Below the pieces are notes generated by a model, which saw only the letters and a program-made list of their open reading frames with translations, did no database searches and was not told where the DNA came from. A DNA stretch of 64,000 nt, taken from NCBI RefSeq assembly GCF_001544975.2, contig NZ_FCOG02000001.1, forward strand, positions 1 to 64,000, in the 5' to 3' direction. The position numbers and the translations under genes are program-made. The DNA comes from Caballeronia arationis. Its GTDB lineage: Bacteria > Pseudomonadota > Gammaproteobacteria > Burkholderiales > Burkholderiaceae. This document shows, one piece after another, positions 53,736 to 62,272 of the stretch (its first letter is position 1; every line of letters starts with the position of its first letter).

Positions 53736-54389
53736 ATGACACGACCACGCATTCATCCGCTCGGCGACACCGCCCTCGTCTGCACGACACCGCCGCCCGC
53801 GACGCTCGACTGCCAGCGCCGCATGTGGGCGCTCGCGGACAGCGCGCGGCTGTGGCCGCACGTCGTCGAAGTCGTGCCGGGCATGAACAATCTGACCATC
53901 GTGTTCGATCCGCTCGAAGCCGACTACCAAAGTCTCGCGCAGCAGCTGGACGACGGCTGGGACACCGTGGCCGTCGTCGAATCCGGCGCGGCGGAGATCG
54001 AGATCCCGGTGCGCTACGGCGGGACCGACGGACCGGATCTCGGGACCCTAGCTAAGCACGTGGGCTTGTCGGTCGATGAAGTCGTGAAGCGGCACACGCA
54101 GGCGGAGTACGTCGTCTTCTTCCTCGGCTTCCAGCCGGGCTTCGCGTATATGGGCGGACTCGACCGGTCGCTCTGCATGCCGCGCCGCGCAGAGCCGCGG
54201 CTCGAAGTGCCGGCCGGATCGGTCGGCATCGGCGGGGAGCAGACGGGCATTTATCCGGCGGCGTCGCCGGGCGGCTGGCAGTTGCTCGGGCGCACCGACC
54301 TGAAACTCTTCGACCCGGCGCGCAACCCGCCGACGCTGATGCAGCCCGGCGACCGCGTGCGCTTCACAGCGCTGGAGGTGCGGGCATGA
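53736..54389 (+). CDS. pxpB: 5-oxoprolinase subunit PxpB (KipI family)
   Basis: A 217-residue subunit of the PxpABC 5-oxoprolinase, which opens pyroglutamate to glutamate with ATP. KipI-family patterns are EYVVFFLGFQPGFAYMGGLD and PAGSVGIGGEQTGIYPAASP, then GGWQLLGRTDLKLFDP. ATG 53736 is the best start. It overlaps pxpC by four bases (ATGA). The first gene of the pxpBCA-DUF969-DUF979 run. Confidence 0.94.
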   Translation: MTRPRIHPLGDTALVCTTPPPATLDCQRRMWALADSARLWPHVVEVVPGMNNLTIVFDPLEADYQSLAQQLDDGWDTVAVVESGAAEIEIPVRYGGTDGPDLGTLAKHVGLSVDEVVKRHTQAEYVVFFLGFQPGFAYMGGLDRSLCMPRRAEPRLEVPAGSVGIGGEQTGIYPAASPGGWQLLGRTDLKLFDPARNPPTLMQPGDRVRFTALEVRA

Positions 54390-55426
54390 TCGACGTGATT
54401 CGCGCAGGCATGCTCACCTCCGTGCAGGACCTCGGCCGGCACGGCTACCGGCATCTGGGCGTCAGTTCGGGCGGGGCCCTCGACGCGCTGTCGCTCGAAA
54501 TCGGCAACCGGATCGTCGGCAACGCTCCGGACGCGGCGGGCATCGAAGTGACGTTCGGGCCAACCGTGCTGCGCTTCAGGCACGCGACGCGTGTCGCGAT
54601 CACCGGCACGGATTTCGGCGCGACGCTCGACGACGAACCGGTCTTTTCGTGGTGGAGCCTGCCGGTGCGGGCGGGACAGGAACTGACCTTGCGGGTGGCG
54701 AAGCGCGGCATGCGCGGTTACGTGTGCGTGGCGGGCGGCATCGACGTGCTGCCGATGCTCGGCTCGCGCAGCACCGACCTCGGCGCGTGCTTCGGCGGAC
54801 TCGGCGGCCGCGCACTCACCGACGGCGACCGGCTGCCGGTCGGTGTGCCGCTGCCGCATCAGGGCATCGCGTTTTCGCCGGAGGAACCTGCGTTCGGCGT
54901 GAAGGCGCCCGCGTGGTGCAAGTTCGTGCTCGTCGACGAACCGTTGCGGCGCGGGCGGCATGCGGCGGGTGTCGCATGGTCGATTCCGATCCGCGTCCTG
55001 CGCGGTCCGGAATACGAGAGCTTCACCGACGCGGCCCAGGCGAACTTCTGGAACGAGGAGTGGACGATCACGCCGAACAGCAACCGCATGGGCTTTCGCC
55101 TCGCGGGCACGGCGCTCGAGCGCAAGGGCGGGACCGACCTGCTTTCTCACGCGGTGCTGCCCGGCACGATCCAGGTGCCGCCGAACGGCCAGCCGATCGT
55201 CCTGATGGGCGATGCGCAGACAACCGGCGGCTATCCGAAGATCGGCGCCGTGATCCAGGCCGACCTGTGGAAGCTCGCGCAAGCGCGGTTGAATAGCGGC
55301 GTACGGTTCATCGAGACGTCGGTGGAGGAAGCGCGCCACGCGCTCGCCGACGAACGGATGTACGTGAAACAGGTGCAGACCGCGATCGCGATGCACGAAG
55401 AGCGGTGCGCGCGGAGCCCCCGATGA
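54386..55426 (+). CDS. pxpC: 5-oxoprolinase subunit PxpC (KipA family)
   Basis: A 346-residue subunit of 5-oxoprolinase, carboxyltransferase-like in fold. Family patterns are [40 protein letters not shown] and [20 protein letters not shown]. It overlaps pxpB by four bases and its stop overlaps an ATG at 55423. With pxpB it forms the biotin-independent ATP-grasp-like half of the enzyme. Confidence 0.94.
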   Translation: MIDVIRAGMLTSVQDLGRHGYRHLGVSSGGALDALSLEIGNRIVGNAPDAAGIEVTFGPTVLRFRHATRVAITGTDFGATLDDEPVFSWWSLPVRAGQELTLRVAKRGMRGYVCVAGGIDVLPMLGSRSTDLGACFGGLGGRALTDGDRLPVGVPLPHQGIAFSPEEPAFGVKAPAWCKFVLVDEPLRRGRHAAGVAWSIPIRVLRGPEYESFTDAAQANFWNEEWTITPNSNRMGFRLAGTALERKGGTDLLSHAVLPGTIQVPPNGQPIVLMGDAQTTGGYPKIGAVIQADLWKLAQARLNSGVRFIETSVEEARHALADERMYVKQVQTAIAMHEERCARSPR

Positions 55427-55449
55427 ACGGAAAGGACCAGGTGAACGTC

Positions 55450-56196
55450 ATGGAAATCGATCTCAATGCCGATCTCGGCGAAGGCTGCGGCTCCGACGAA
55501 GCGTTGCTCGACCTCGTCAGTTCCGCGAACATCGCGTGCGGCTGGCACGCGGGCGGCGCCACCGCGATGCGCGATTGCGTGCGCTGGGCGGTCGAAAAGG
55601 GCGTATCGATCGGCGCGCATCCGAGCTTCAACGATCCCGAGAACTTCGGCCGCAAGGAAATGGACCTGCCGCCCTCAGAGATCTACGCGGGTGTGCTGTA
55701 CCAGCTCGGCGCGCTATCGGCGATCGCACAGGCCGAAGGCGGACGCATCGCGCACGTCAAGCCGCATGGCGCGCTCTACAACCAGGCCGCGCGCAACCCG
55801 CAAATCGCCGACGCCATCGTCTCCGCCGTGCACGACTTCGACCCTTCGCTGATGGTGTTCGGGCTTGCGAACAGCGGGCTCGTCGAGGCCGCACGCAAGT
55901 CGGGGATCGTCGCGATCGAAGAAGTGTTCGCCGATCGCGGCTACCGCGCGGACGGATCGCTCGTGCCGCGCAAGGAGCCGGGCGCGCTGCTCGACGACGA
56001 AGACATCGTGCTCGACCGCACGCTCGCGATGGTGCGCGAGCAGCGCGTGAAGGCCGTGAGTGGCGAATGGGTGCCGCTCCACGCACAGACCATCTGCCTG
56101 CACGGGGACGGCGAGCACGCGCTAGCGTTCGCGCGGCGCATCCGCTCGGCGCTCGCCCACGCGGGTATCGACGTGCGCGCCGCGCACGGCAACTGA
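55450..56196 (+). CDS. pxpA: 5-oxoprolinase subunit PxpA (LamB/YcsF family)
   Basis: A 248-residue subunit of 5-oxoprolinase. The family opens with [19 protein letters not shown], and contains [40 protein letters not shown] and [21 protein letters not shown] use ATG 55450, with AGGTGA just upstream; ATG 55423, which overlaps the pxpC stop, is possible and would add nine residues. All three Pxp subunits are present. Confidence 0.94.
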   Translation: MEIDLNADLGEGCGSDEALLDLVSSANIACGWHAGGATAMRDCVRWAVEKGVSIGAHPSFNDPENFGRKEMDLPPSEIYAGVLYQLGALSAIAQAEGGRIAHVKPHGALYNQAARNPQIADAIVSAVHDFDPSLMVFGLANSGLVEAARKSGIVAIEEVFADRGYRADGSLVPRKEPGALLDDEDIVLDRTLAMVREQRVKAVSGEWVPLHAQTICLHGDGEHALAFARRIRSALAHAGIDVRAAHGN

Positions 56197-56377
56197 TTGC
56201 CCGGTACGGAAGTCACGAGGCAATGAAGCATTGAACGCCCCGCCGGTTTCGCGGGGCGTTTTAGCAAAAAGCGGCCGTCAGAGCTGCTTGGCACACCGGT
56301 GCGGCGCGTGGCTCGTGCGCTCGCATCGGGAACGCGTCCCGTGTCCGGGACATGACGTCGAACCGTTTGGAGATCTC

Positions 56378-57097
56378 ATGGCAACCGCAGTCAATCTATG
56401 GCCGCTGATAGGCGTGGCCGTCATCATCGCAGGCTTCATCCTGCGCTTCAATCCGATGCTGATCGTGGCTGCCGCCGCGATCGTCACTGGCTTTGCGGCG
56501 CATTTTCCGCTCGACCGCATTCTCGCTGCGATCGGCACCGGCTTTCTCAAGACCCGCAACATCCCGCTGATCATTCTTCTGCCGCTCGCGGTGATCGGCC
56601 TTCTGGAGCGCCACGGACTGCGCGAACGCGCGCAAATCTGGATTTCCGGCATCAAGGCGGCCACGGCAGGGCGCCTGTTGATCGTCTATCTGCTGATTCG
56701 CGAACTGACGGCGGCCGTTGGCCTGACCGGGCTTGGCGGTCATCCACAGATGGTGCGGCCGCTCCTCGCGCCGATGGCCGAGGGCGCGACCGAAGCGCGC
56801 TACGGCAAGCTCTCCGACCAGATCCGCTTCAAGCTGCGCGCATATTCCGCCGCAACCGACAACGTCGGACTCTTCTTCGGGGAGGACATCTTCGTCGCGT
56901 TCGGCGCGATCGTGCTGATGGTCACCTTCCTGAAGGAAGCGGGGATCGTCGTCGAGCCGCTGCATGTGGCCGTGTGGGGCATCCCGACCGCGATCTGCGC
57001 GTTTCTCATCCACGGCTTCCGGCTGTGGCTGCTGGACCGGCAACTCGCGCGCGAACTCGATGCGCTGACCCGGAACGTCGCGGGAGAAAAGGCATGA
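56378..57097 (+). CDS. DUF969 membrane protein, predicted 5-oxoproline transporter subunit
   Basis: A 239-residue protein with about six helices. It starts MATAVNLWPLIGVAVIIAGF and contains VIGLLERHGLRERAQIWI and TAAVGLTGLGGHPQMVRPLL, which match DUF969. This family nearly always pairs with DUF979 next to pxp genes, suggesting a two-part importer for pyroglutamate; no biochemistry is known to me. Its stop overlaps the DUF979 start by four bases. Confidence 0.9.
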   Translation: MATAVNLWPLIGVAVIIAGFILRFNPMLIVAAAAIVTGFAAHFPLDRILAAIGTGFLKTRNIPLIILLPLAVIGLLERHGLRERAQIWISGIKAATAGRLLIVYLLIRELTAAVGLTGLGGHPQMVRPLLAPMAEGATEARYGKLSDQIRFKLRAYSAATDNVGLFFGEDIFVAFGAIVLMVTFLKEAGIVVEPLHVAVWGIPTAICAFLIHGFRLWLLDRQLARELDALTRNVAGEKA

Positions 57098-58050
57098 CGC
57101 TCACGATCAACTATCTGTTCTATCTGGTCGGCATCGTGCTGGTGGTCGTCGGCGGGATGATCCTGACGGACAAGTCGCATCCGCGGCGGCTCACGGCCGG
57201 CACGTTCTGGCTGGTTTATGCACTCGTCTTCCTGATCGGCGACCTGCTGCCGCCTGCAGTGGTCGGCGTGCTGGTGATCGCGATGGCGCTGATCGCCGGC
57301 CTTGGCGGCGTGACCGGCGCAAAGCCCAGGATGCTCTCCGAAGAGACGCGCCGCCAGAGCGCGGTGCGCCTCGGCAACAAGCTCTTCATTCCCGCGCTGA
57401 CGATTCCGGTCGTGACCGTGATCGTGACGCTTGGCGCGAGCCATCTCGTGTTCGGCGGCACGCCGCTGATCGAACTGAAGAACGTGACGCTGATCGGTTT
57501 CGGCATCGGCTGCGTGATCGCGCTCGCGATTGCCTGTGTGATGACGCGCGATACCGTCGGGCAATCGATGCAGGAAGCGCGACGGCTGATCGATGCGCTC
57601 TCGTGGGCGGCCGTGCTGCCGCAGATGCTCGGCATGCTCGGGCTGGTTTTCTCGGATGCGGGCGTCGGCAAGGCGGTCGCGCACGTGACGACGGCCTATG
57701 TGAACCTCGACTACCGGCTGGTCGCGGTGACCGTGTACTGCGTCGGCATGGCGCTCTTCACGATGGTGATGGGCAACGGCTTCGCCGCGTTTCCGGTGAT
57801 GACGGGCGGTGTCGGCGTGCCGATTCTGGTGGGCGTGTTCCACGGCAATCCGGCGACGATGGTCGCGATCGGCATGTTCTCCGGCTACTGCGGCACGCTG
57901 ATGACGCCGATGGCCGCGAACTTCAATATCGTGCCGGCTGCATTGCTGGAGTTGCCTGACAAGAATGCCGTAATCAAGGTGCAGGTGCCGACGGCTTTGT
58001 CTTTGCTGGTTGTGAATATTTTGTTGTTGAACTGGTTGATGTTTTTGTAG
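57094..58050 (+). CDS. DUF979 membrane protein, predicted 5-oxoproline transporter subunit
   Basis: A 318-residue protein with nine or ten helices. The DUF979 core includes MVMGNGFAAFPVMTGGVGVP and GMFSGYCGTLMTPMAANFNI. Overlap of four bases with the DUF969 gene points to translational coupling and a joint complex. The MxGNGFAAFPV stretch resembles sites in ion-transporter-superfamily proteins. The pxp operon ends here; the next hairpin has no T-run. Confidence 0.9.
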   Translation: MTLTINYLFYLVGIVLVVVGGMILTDKSHPRRLTAGTFWLVYALVFLIGDLLPPAVVGVLVIAMALIAGLGGVTGAKPRMLSEETRRQSAVRLGNKLFIPALTIPVVTVIVTLGASHLVFGGTPLIELKNVTLIGFGIGCVIALAIACVMTRDTVGQSMQEARRLIDALSWAAVLPQMLGMLGLVFSDAGVGKAVAHVTTAYVNLDYRLVAVTVYCVGMALFTMVMGNGFAAFPVMTGGVGVPILVGVFHGNPATMVAIGMFSGYCGTLMTPMAANFNIVPAALLELPDKNAVIKVQVPTALSLLVVNILLLNWLMFL

Positions 58051-58059
58051 GTTGCGCGG

Positions 58060-58079
58060 TTCGCCCCGAAAGGGGCGAA
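58060..58079 (+). terminator. GAAA-loop hairpin after the pxp operon
   Basis: Perfect 8-bp stem TTCGCCCC (58060-58067) with GGGGCGAA (58072-58079), GAAA tetraloop. No T-tract follows, so it is a weak terminator or an mRNA-end stabiliser. Confidence 0.45.
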
Positions 58080-58116
58080 AGGCTCTCACAAGACATCGAT
58101 TACCACTGAGGCTCCG

Positions 58117-58158
58117 CTAGAACCGGTCAAGAAATTCATATTTCATCTCGACTCGTTC
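58117..58158 (-). pseudogene. Remnant 3' tail of a second immunity gene
   Basis: The minus strand reads ERVEMKYEFLDRF and a stop. This matches EKVETKFGFFDRF near the end of the intact putative immunity protein (8 of 13 identical, most others similar). Upstream of these 13 codons the similarity ends. It is a decayed copy of a related gene, placed just after the intact one on the same strand. Confidence 0.6.
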
Positions 58159-58231
58159 AACAAGAACCGGACGCATACCAGGTGTGCGGTGCAGAGCGCC
58201 GGGAATAGATGGCGCGCGACCCGGCGCGCGC

Positions 58232-58612
58232 TCATCGTGCCCCGAACCGGTCGAAGAATCCAAACTTGGTTTCCACCTTTTCGATCTTCGCCGCGCCATT
58301 GATGTAGACATCAACACGGCTAAAGGGCGGTTTTATCTCGACGCCATCGCGACTCGACATCGGAAGACTAATGTCCATGAATGAATCCGCTTCTGGGAAA
58401 AGCTCTGAATAAAAGCGCTCGACTTGTCCTGGGCGAAGTTCGTCTTTGGTTATGCTGTGGTTGTTATTGAAAAAATACACCACAGGTTCGCGGGCGCCTT
58501 CGTCGTAATGCAATATCACTACTGGACGGCAAATGAGCCAGAACAGCGTCCACAGGAAGAAGGCAACGCACAGCGCCACGAACAAGTGGGACAGAACCCT
58601 CCGCGTGGTCAT
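58232..58612 (-). CDS. Putative immunity protein, membrane-anchored
   Basis: A 126-residue protein with one predicted helix at about residues 8-28 (SHLFVALCVAFFLWTLFWLI) and a C-terminal domain of about 95 residues that would face the periplasm. Its start overlaps the stop of the toxin gene by four bases, so expression is linked, as expected for a toxin-immunity pair. I do not recognise the family. A remnant of a paralogue's C-terminus lies at 58117. Function is inferred from position alone. Confidence 0.65.
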   Translation of the reverse strand: MTTRRVLSHLFVALCVAFFLWTLFWLICRPVVILHYDEGAREPVVYFFNNNHSITKDELRPGQVERFYSELFPEADSFMDISLPMSSRDGVEIKPPFSRVDVYINGAAKIEKVETKFGFFDRFGAR

Positions 58613-59409
58613 TGGGAGCACCGATGCAACCGCTTCGCTACATCCTGCCCCTTTCCCCAAGGAACGGGTACGGCAGAGACCTTTCGCAACAAGCTATCCG
58701 CCGTAAGCGCATGCGGCTTCGTCTCGGCGAACAAATCGATGCCCAACTGAATCGAAATATGATCGGGAACGTCGTCAGCGCTTGCGGGCCAAGGTCCGTT
58801 TTTCGGATGGTCTTGCGTCGTTGGCCAGCGTCGCCGGCCTAAATCGCGAATCGCATCGCTTCCAATCTGAGCCAGACCGGCTCCGTTAATAAGTTCGGCC
58901 TCATCGAAGCCAATTGCGATCCCTACATAGCCAAAGTGAATGTTCGACCAAATGTCGTAAAAATAATCGTGCTGTCCATACTTTTGCCAGCCACGATTAA
59001 ATAACGCGCTTCCGCCTCGGCCTTCGAGCATGTTTTTTATTTGCGGCTTGTGATCCCATTTGCATTTTGGTCCCACCCATTCCGCCCATAGCGCATAAGC
59101 TTCGGCTTTCTTCCCTACGGCGGTGCTCCCGAAATCAGGTGACCCACCCAATTTGGCGTACCACGGCAAGGCATTCCATTCCTTCATTTCCTTTGCCACA
59201 TCGTAACTGTTCGCCTCCGCAATCTCGCGTCCAGCTTCGGTGAACGGATTTCGCTTCATTTCACCGACGATGAAATCAGCCACCTGGACGGCGACATCTG
59301 GATGAGCACAGATCAAAACCTCTTTCGGACGGTGATCGATCACGGGCGTGGTGAACATGTCCGCAACCCATCGCAACGGCTTGCCATTCGGCCCCATGAC
59401 TGCGCTCAT
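58609..59409 (-). CDS. Predicted type VI effector with polymorphic toxin type 44 (Ntox44-like) domain
   Basis: A 266-residue protein. Residues 105-235 match the polymorphic toxin type 44 pattern as I know it: WVGPKCKWDHK, then YDIWSNIHFGYVGIAIGF, then INGAGLAQIGSDAIRDLG and HISIQLGIDLFAE. The family is a predicted RNase; N156, H158 and D119/H120 are candidate active-site residues. There is no signal peptide. It follows the PAAR gene by five bases and overlaps the immunity gene. GC is low for this genome (53% in the 60 bases from 59041). Confidence 0.75.
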   Translation of the reverse strand: MSAVMGPNGKPLRWVADMFTTPVIDHRPKEVLICAHPDVAVQVADFIVGEMKRNPFTEAGREIAEANSYDVAKEMKEWNALPWYAKLGGSPDFGSTAVGKKAEAYALWAEWVGPKCKWDHKPQIKNMLEGRGGSALFNRGWQKYGQHDYFYDIWSNIHFGYVGIAIGFDEAELINGAGLAQIGSDAIRDLGRRRWPTTQDHPKNGPWPASADDVPDHISIQLGIDLFAETKPHALTADSLLRKVSAVPVPWGKGQDVAKRLHRCSQ

Positions 59410-59414
59410 TTCAT

Positions 59415-59951
59415 CTACTCCACATAGATTTTCACGCGCTCGGCAGACTGCGTTTGCGCGAGCACATGCGTGTGCCCATCCGCATCGCTCACGCCATGTT
59501 CAACATGTCCGGATTCGCGCTCGACTGCATAAGCTGTGAACGCGACCGGAACGCCACTCTCGTCGAGCAACACAAACTTCTCGTTGAATTCATGACGGGC
59601 ACTGCGCTCATCCAGCGAAGCCGCAGAGGACATGCTCAAGTGCGCTATGTCTTCCCCGGTAAGGCGCATTGTCATATTGCGCTGCGCCCAAAATACCGGC
59701 GCTGGCTTGCAGTCGCAAATATTGATATCGCCGCTCAACGCCCAGAGTTTTCCGTTTTCAGCTGTTCCAGGCAGCCGCGGGCCGGACGGGCAAATGAAGC
59801 CCGTCTTCTTGCACGCGTGACAGTACGTCTGCATGTAGACGGTGACGAGTTTCAGGCGCGCGCCGTCGTGCGAATAGGTGCTGGTTTCCAATCCCTCAAC
59901 GATTACTGCCTCTCCGGCCCTGTCGCCCATACACAGAAAAGTGCGAATCAT
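59415..59951 (-). CDS. PAAR-domain protein, type VI secretion spike tip
   Basis: A 178-residue protein. Residues 1-93 form a PAAR-like domain beginning IRTFLCMGDRAGEAVIVEG, with cysteines and histidines (C44, H45, C47, C54, C79, C81) that could bind zinc at the tip. After a linker, residues 120-178 (HEFNEKFVLLDESGVPVAFT, then SDADGHTHVLAQTQSAERVK) look like the beta-rich extension of Burkholderia PAAR proteins. PAAR proteins cap VgrG and carry effectors. Here the likely cargo is the next gene. No vgrG is in the window. Confidence 0.8.
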   Translation of the reverse strand: MIRTFLCMGDRAGEAVIVEGLETSTYSHDGARLKLVTVYMQTYCHACKKTGFICPSGPRLPGTAENGKLWALSGDINICDCKPAPVFWAQRNMTMRLTGEDIAHLSMSSAASLDERSARHEFNEKFVLLDESGVPVAFTAYAVERESGHVEHGVSDADGHTHVLAQTQSAERVKIYVE

Positions 59952-59960
59952 GGTCGCTCG

Positions 59961-60047
59961 CTACCGCGTCAAGGTCGAGCATCTGACCGGCACGAAACCC
60001 CCGCGGTGTCCTTGCCGATCCGGGCTGTCCGTAATCACTTCAGGCAT
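59961..60047 (-). CDS. Possible 28-codon leader peptide upstream of the PAAR gene
   Basis: A 28-codon open frame from ATG 60047, with a strong AAGGAG site eight bases upstream, reads MPEVITDSPDRQGHRGGFVP onward and stops nine bases before the PAAR ATG. The PAAR ATG itself has no good ribosome site, so this small frame may couple translation into it. It may also be a remnant of a longer upstream gene. Expression is not shown. Confidence 0.3.
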   Translation of the reverse strand: MPEVITDSPDRQGHRGGFVPVRCSTLTR

Positions 60048-60188
60048 GAACGAGACTCCTTGGTTAGATAGACGCGCGCTGAATGTTCGCCACGGTCATC
60101 GTCCAAATTAGTCATATCCATACGTATCGTCCTAAATGGACGAAATGACGCCAGCAAATGGTCCTCTCGAGGCAATGCAGCGATCGTT

Positions 60189-61259
60189 CTAACCCGACTC
60201 CACCACAAACCCATGCCGCCTGAGCAATTCGAGCACGCCGCGCTGCCCGCCGAGATGCAGCGCGCCGATGGCCACGAACAACGGCTTGTTCGGCGCGGCC
60301 AATGCCAGCATGCGCGTGACGAACCGCCGGTTGCGCTCATACACCACGCGGTTGTCGACAGCAGCCGCGAGCGCCTTCGACCGCGCGAGCTTCTGCCCCT
60401 TGGTGTCGTCCCAGGCCTTGAGCGCATCCGCATCACCGACGCGCCATAGCCGATGCAGCTCCTTCACGTCGGCGACATTCTCCGCCGGTGTCTGCACCAG
60501 ATCCTGCGCGAGCATTTCCCGCTGCTGCGCCGACGTTAGCCGCGTGAACGTCGATATTTGCTCGTTGAGCGTCTCCAGTCCGACGATCCTTCCCTTCGCC
60601 CGCAAATAGACGTTCTGCAATTGCGCCTCGGTGCCGTACTCGCTGAGGAAACCGGCCTTGAGCGTGTCGTAGGTCTCGACCAGCATCGACGCGAGCCACG
60701 GCCGCGTGTGCCGCAGTTGCGCGAGCGCAGCCGGATTGCTGCGCATGCGTGCCTCGACCTCCTTCCACATCGAATCGGGCAGATAGTCGAGCAGGCACTC
60801 GCTGCGGCACATGCCGTAGCGCTGCACATCTTCCTGCGAGAAGAGCAGATCGTCGGGGGAGATTTCGAGCGCCAGAACCGGCGAGGCATCGAGTGCCGCG
60901 AGAATCGGCTTGCGAAACGGCTGGTCCGGCGGATAGTCGTTCGCATAGCCGACGTGCAGCGTGCCCAGCAGATAGAGCGTCGTCTGACCCTTGGTCGCGA
61001 CGTAGAACGGCATCCGCGGCGGCTGGGCGCGCACCGGGCCGCTTGCCGTGGTGCCATCGGAACGGTCGGTGCGCGCGGGCGGCGGCGCCTGTACCGGGGA
61101 CGCGCCGCGCGGCTGCACGGCCGCGGGAGGCGTGCCACCCACGGCCCACGCGTCAGGCGCGAAAAGCACAAATGGCGCGCAGGCCAGCGCCAGCACCGCT
61201 GCCACTGCGCCAAACGCGAAGCGGCGCGTGATCGTGCGCGCCGCCCGCAATTCAGGCAT
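60189..61259 (-). CDS. TraB/GumN-family protein
   Basis: A 356-residue protein with an N-terminal signal/anchor (FAFGAVAAVLALACAPFVLF) and a P/A-rich linker before the TraB/GumN domain at about residues 95-350. Family motifs are LYLLGTLHVGYANDYP, PVLALEISPDDLLF and FVAIGALHLGGQRGVLELLR, the two GxxH histidines being the predicted metal site. Members are predicted metalloproteases or peptidase-like. Its start overlaps the dppF stop by eight bases, so it is part of that operon. Confidence 0.88.
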   Translation of the reverse strand: MPELRAARTITRRFAFGAVAAVLALACAPFVLFAPDAWAVGGTPPAAVQPRGASPVQAPPPARTDRSDGTTASGPVRAQPPRMPFYVATKGQTTLYLLGTLHVGYANDYPPDQPFRKPILAALDASPVLALEISPDDLLFSQEDVQRYGMCRSECLLDYLPDSMWKEVEARMRSNPAALAQLRHTRPWLASMLVETYDTLKAGFLSEYGTEAQLQNVYLRAKGRIVGLETLNEQISTFTRLTSAQQREMLAQDLVQTPAENVADVKELHRLWRVGDADALKAWDDTKGQKLARSKALAAAVDNRVVYERNRRFVTRMLALAAPNKPLFVAIGALHLGGQRGVLELLRRHGFVVESG

Positions 61260-62262
61260 CGGCTTCCCCCACCTCCTCGGCGCGGTGACACGAGACGTGC
61301 CGTCCATCCACGTAGCGCAGGACCGGCTCTTCATTGCGGCATCGCTCGATCGCATACGGGCAGCGCTGGTGGAACGTGCAGCCCGACGGCGGATTGAGCG
61401 GCGACGGCATCTCGCCCTGCAGCTTGATCTTGATCGTGCGGTCTTCCTCGAAGATCGCAGGTGTCGCCGACATCAATGCGCGCGTGTACGGATGACGGGG
61501 GTGCGCGTAGATCGTTTTCTTGTCGCCGAGTTCAGCGACGCCGCCGAAGTACATGACCATCACGTCGTCGGCGATATGCTCGACGACGGACAAATTGTGC
61601 GAGATGAACACATAACTCGTGCCGAACTGGACCTGCAGATCCATGAAGAGATTCAGGATCTGCGCCTGGATCGATACGTCCAGCGCCGACACCGGCTCAT
61701 CCGCGACGACGATCTGCGGTTCGAGGATCATCGCCCGCGCGATCGCCACGCGCTGGCGCTGGCCGCCCGAGAACATGTGCGGATAGCGCGACACGTGTTC
61801 GGGCCGCAGCCCGACGGTGCGCATCATGTGCGCGATGCGCTCTGCGCGTTCGTTGGCCGTGAGCTTCGTGTTGATTGCGAGCGGCTCGCCGAGCGTCTGC
61901 GCAACCGTCTTGCGCGGATTGAGCGATGCAAACGGGTTCTGGAACACCATCTGCACGCGCTGGCGCAACGCGGCGATCTTCGCGGCATCGGCGCCGGCGA
62001 CGTCTTCTCCGTCGATCAGCAGACGGCCCGCGGTCGGGAGTTCGATCATCGTGAGCTGGCGTGCGAGCGTCGACTTGCCGCAGCCCGATTCGCCGACCAC
62101 GGCGAGCGTCTTGCCGCGTTCGAGCGCGAACGACACGCCGTTGAGCGCCTTCACCGTGCCCTGCGTGAACATGCTGCGCTTGACGCTATAGTGCTTCGCG
62201 AGCTTGTCGGCGGCGAGGACGATGTCTTTGTTGTGAGTGAGGTCTTGAGGGACCGCGTTCAT
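61252..62262 (-). CDS. dppF: Peptide ABC transporter ATP-binding protein DppF-like
   Basis: A 336-residue ATPase. Walker A is VVGESGCGKSTLARQ, the ABC signature is FSGGQRQRVAIARAM, Walker B is IVVADEPVSALDVS, and the H-loop is VFISHNLSV. The C-terminal oligopeptide/dipeptide extension has the four-cysteine Fe-S-type motif in FHQRCPYAIERCRNEEP. It drives uptake of di- or oligopeptides with DppD. The substrate may instead be nickel or heme-like compounds, as in related systems. Confidence 0.88.
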   Translation of the reverse strand: MNAVPQDLTHNKDIVLAADKLAKHYSVKRSMFTQGTVKALNGVSFALERGKTLAVVGESGCGKSTLARQLTMIELPTAGRLLIDGEDVAGADAAKIAALRQRVQMVFQNPFASLNPRKTVAQTLGEPLAINTKLTANERAERIAHMMRTVGLRPEHVSRYPHMFSGGQRQRVAIARAMILEPQIVVADEPVSALDVSIQAQILNLFMDLQVQFGTSYVFISHNLSVVEHIADDVMVMYFGGVAELGDKKTIYAHPRHPYTRALMSATPAIFEEDRTIKIKLQGEMPSPLNPPSGCTFHQRCPYAIERCRNEEPVLRYVDGRHVSCHRAEEVGEADA

Positions 62263-62272
62263 CGCGCGCCTC

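Noticed and set aside
58211-58230. GGCGCGCG repeats as an attachment or recombination site
   Set aside because: Short GCGCGC runs are common in this genome, and no matching copy was found at the other end of the module.
58159-58317. Full 66-codon frame carrying the immunity remnant
   Set aside because: Only the last 13 codons resemble the immunity protein; the rest is an out-of-frame shadow of the intact gene's 3' end, so I list only the remnant.
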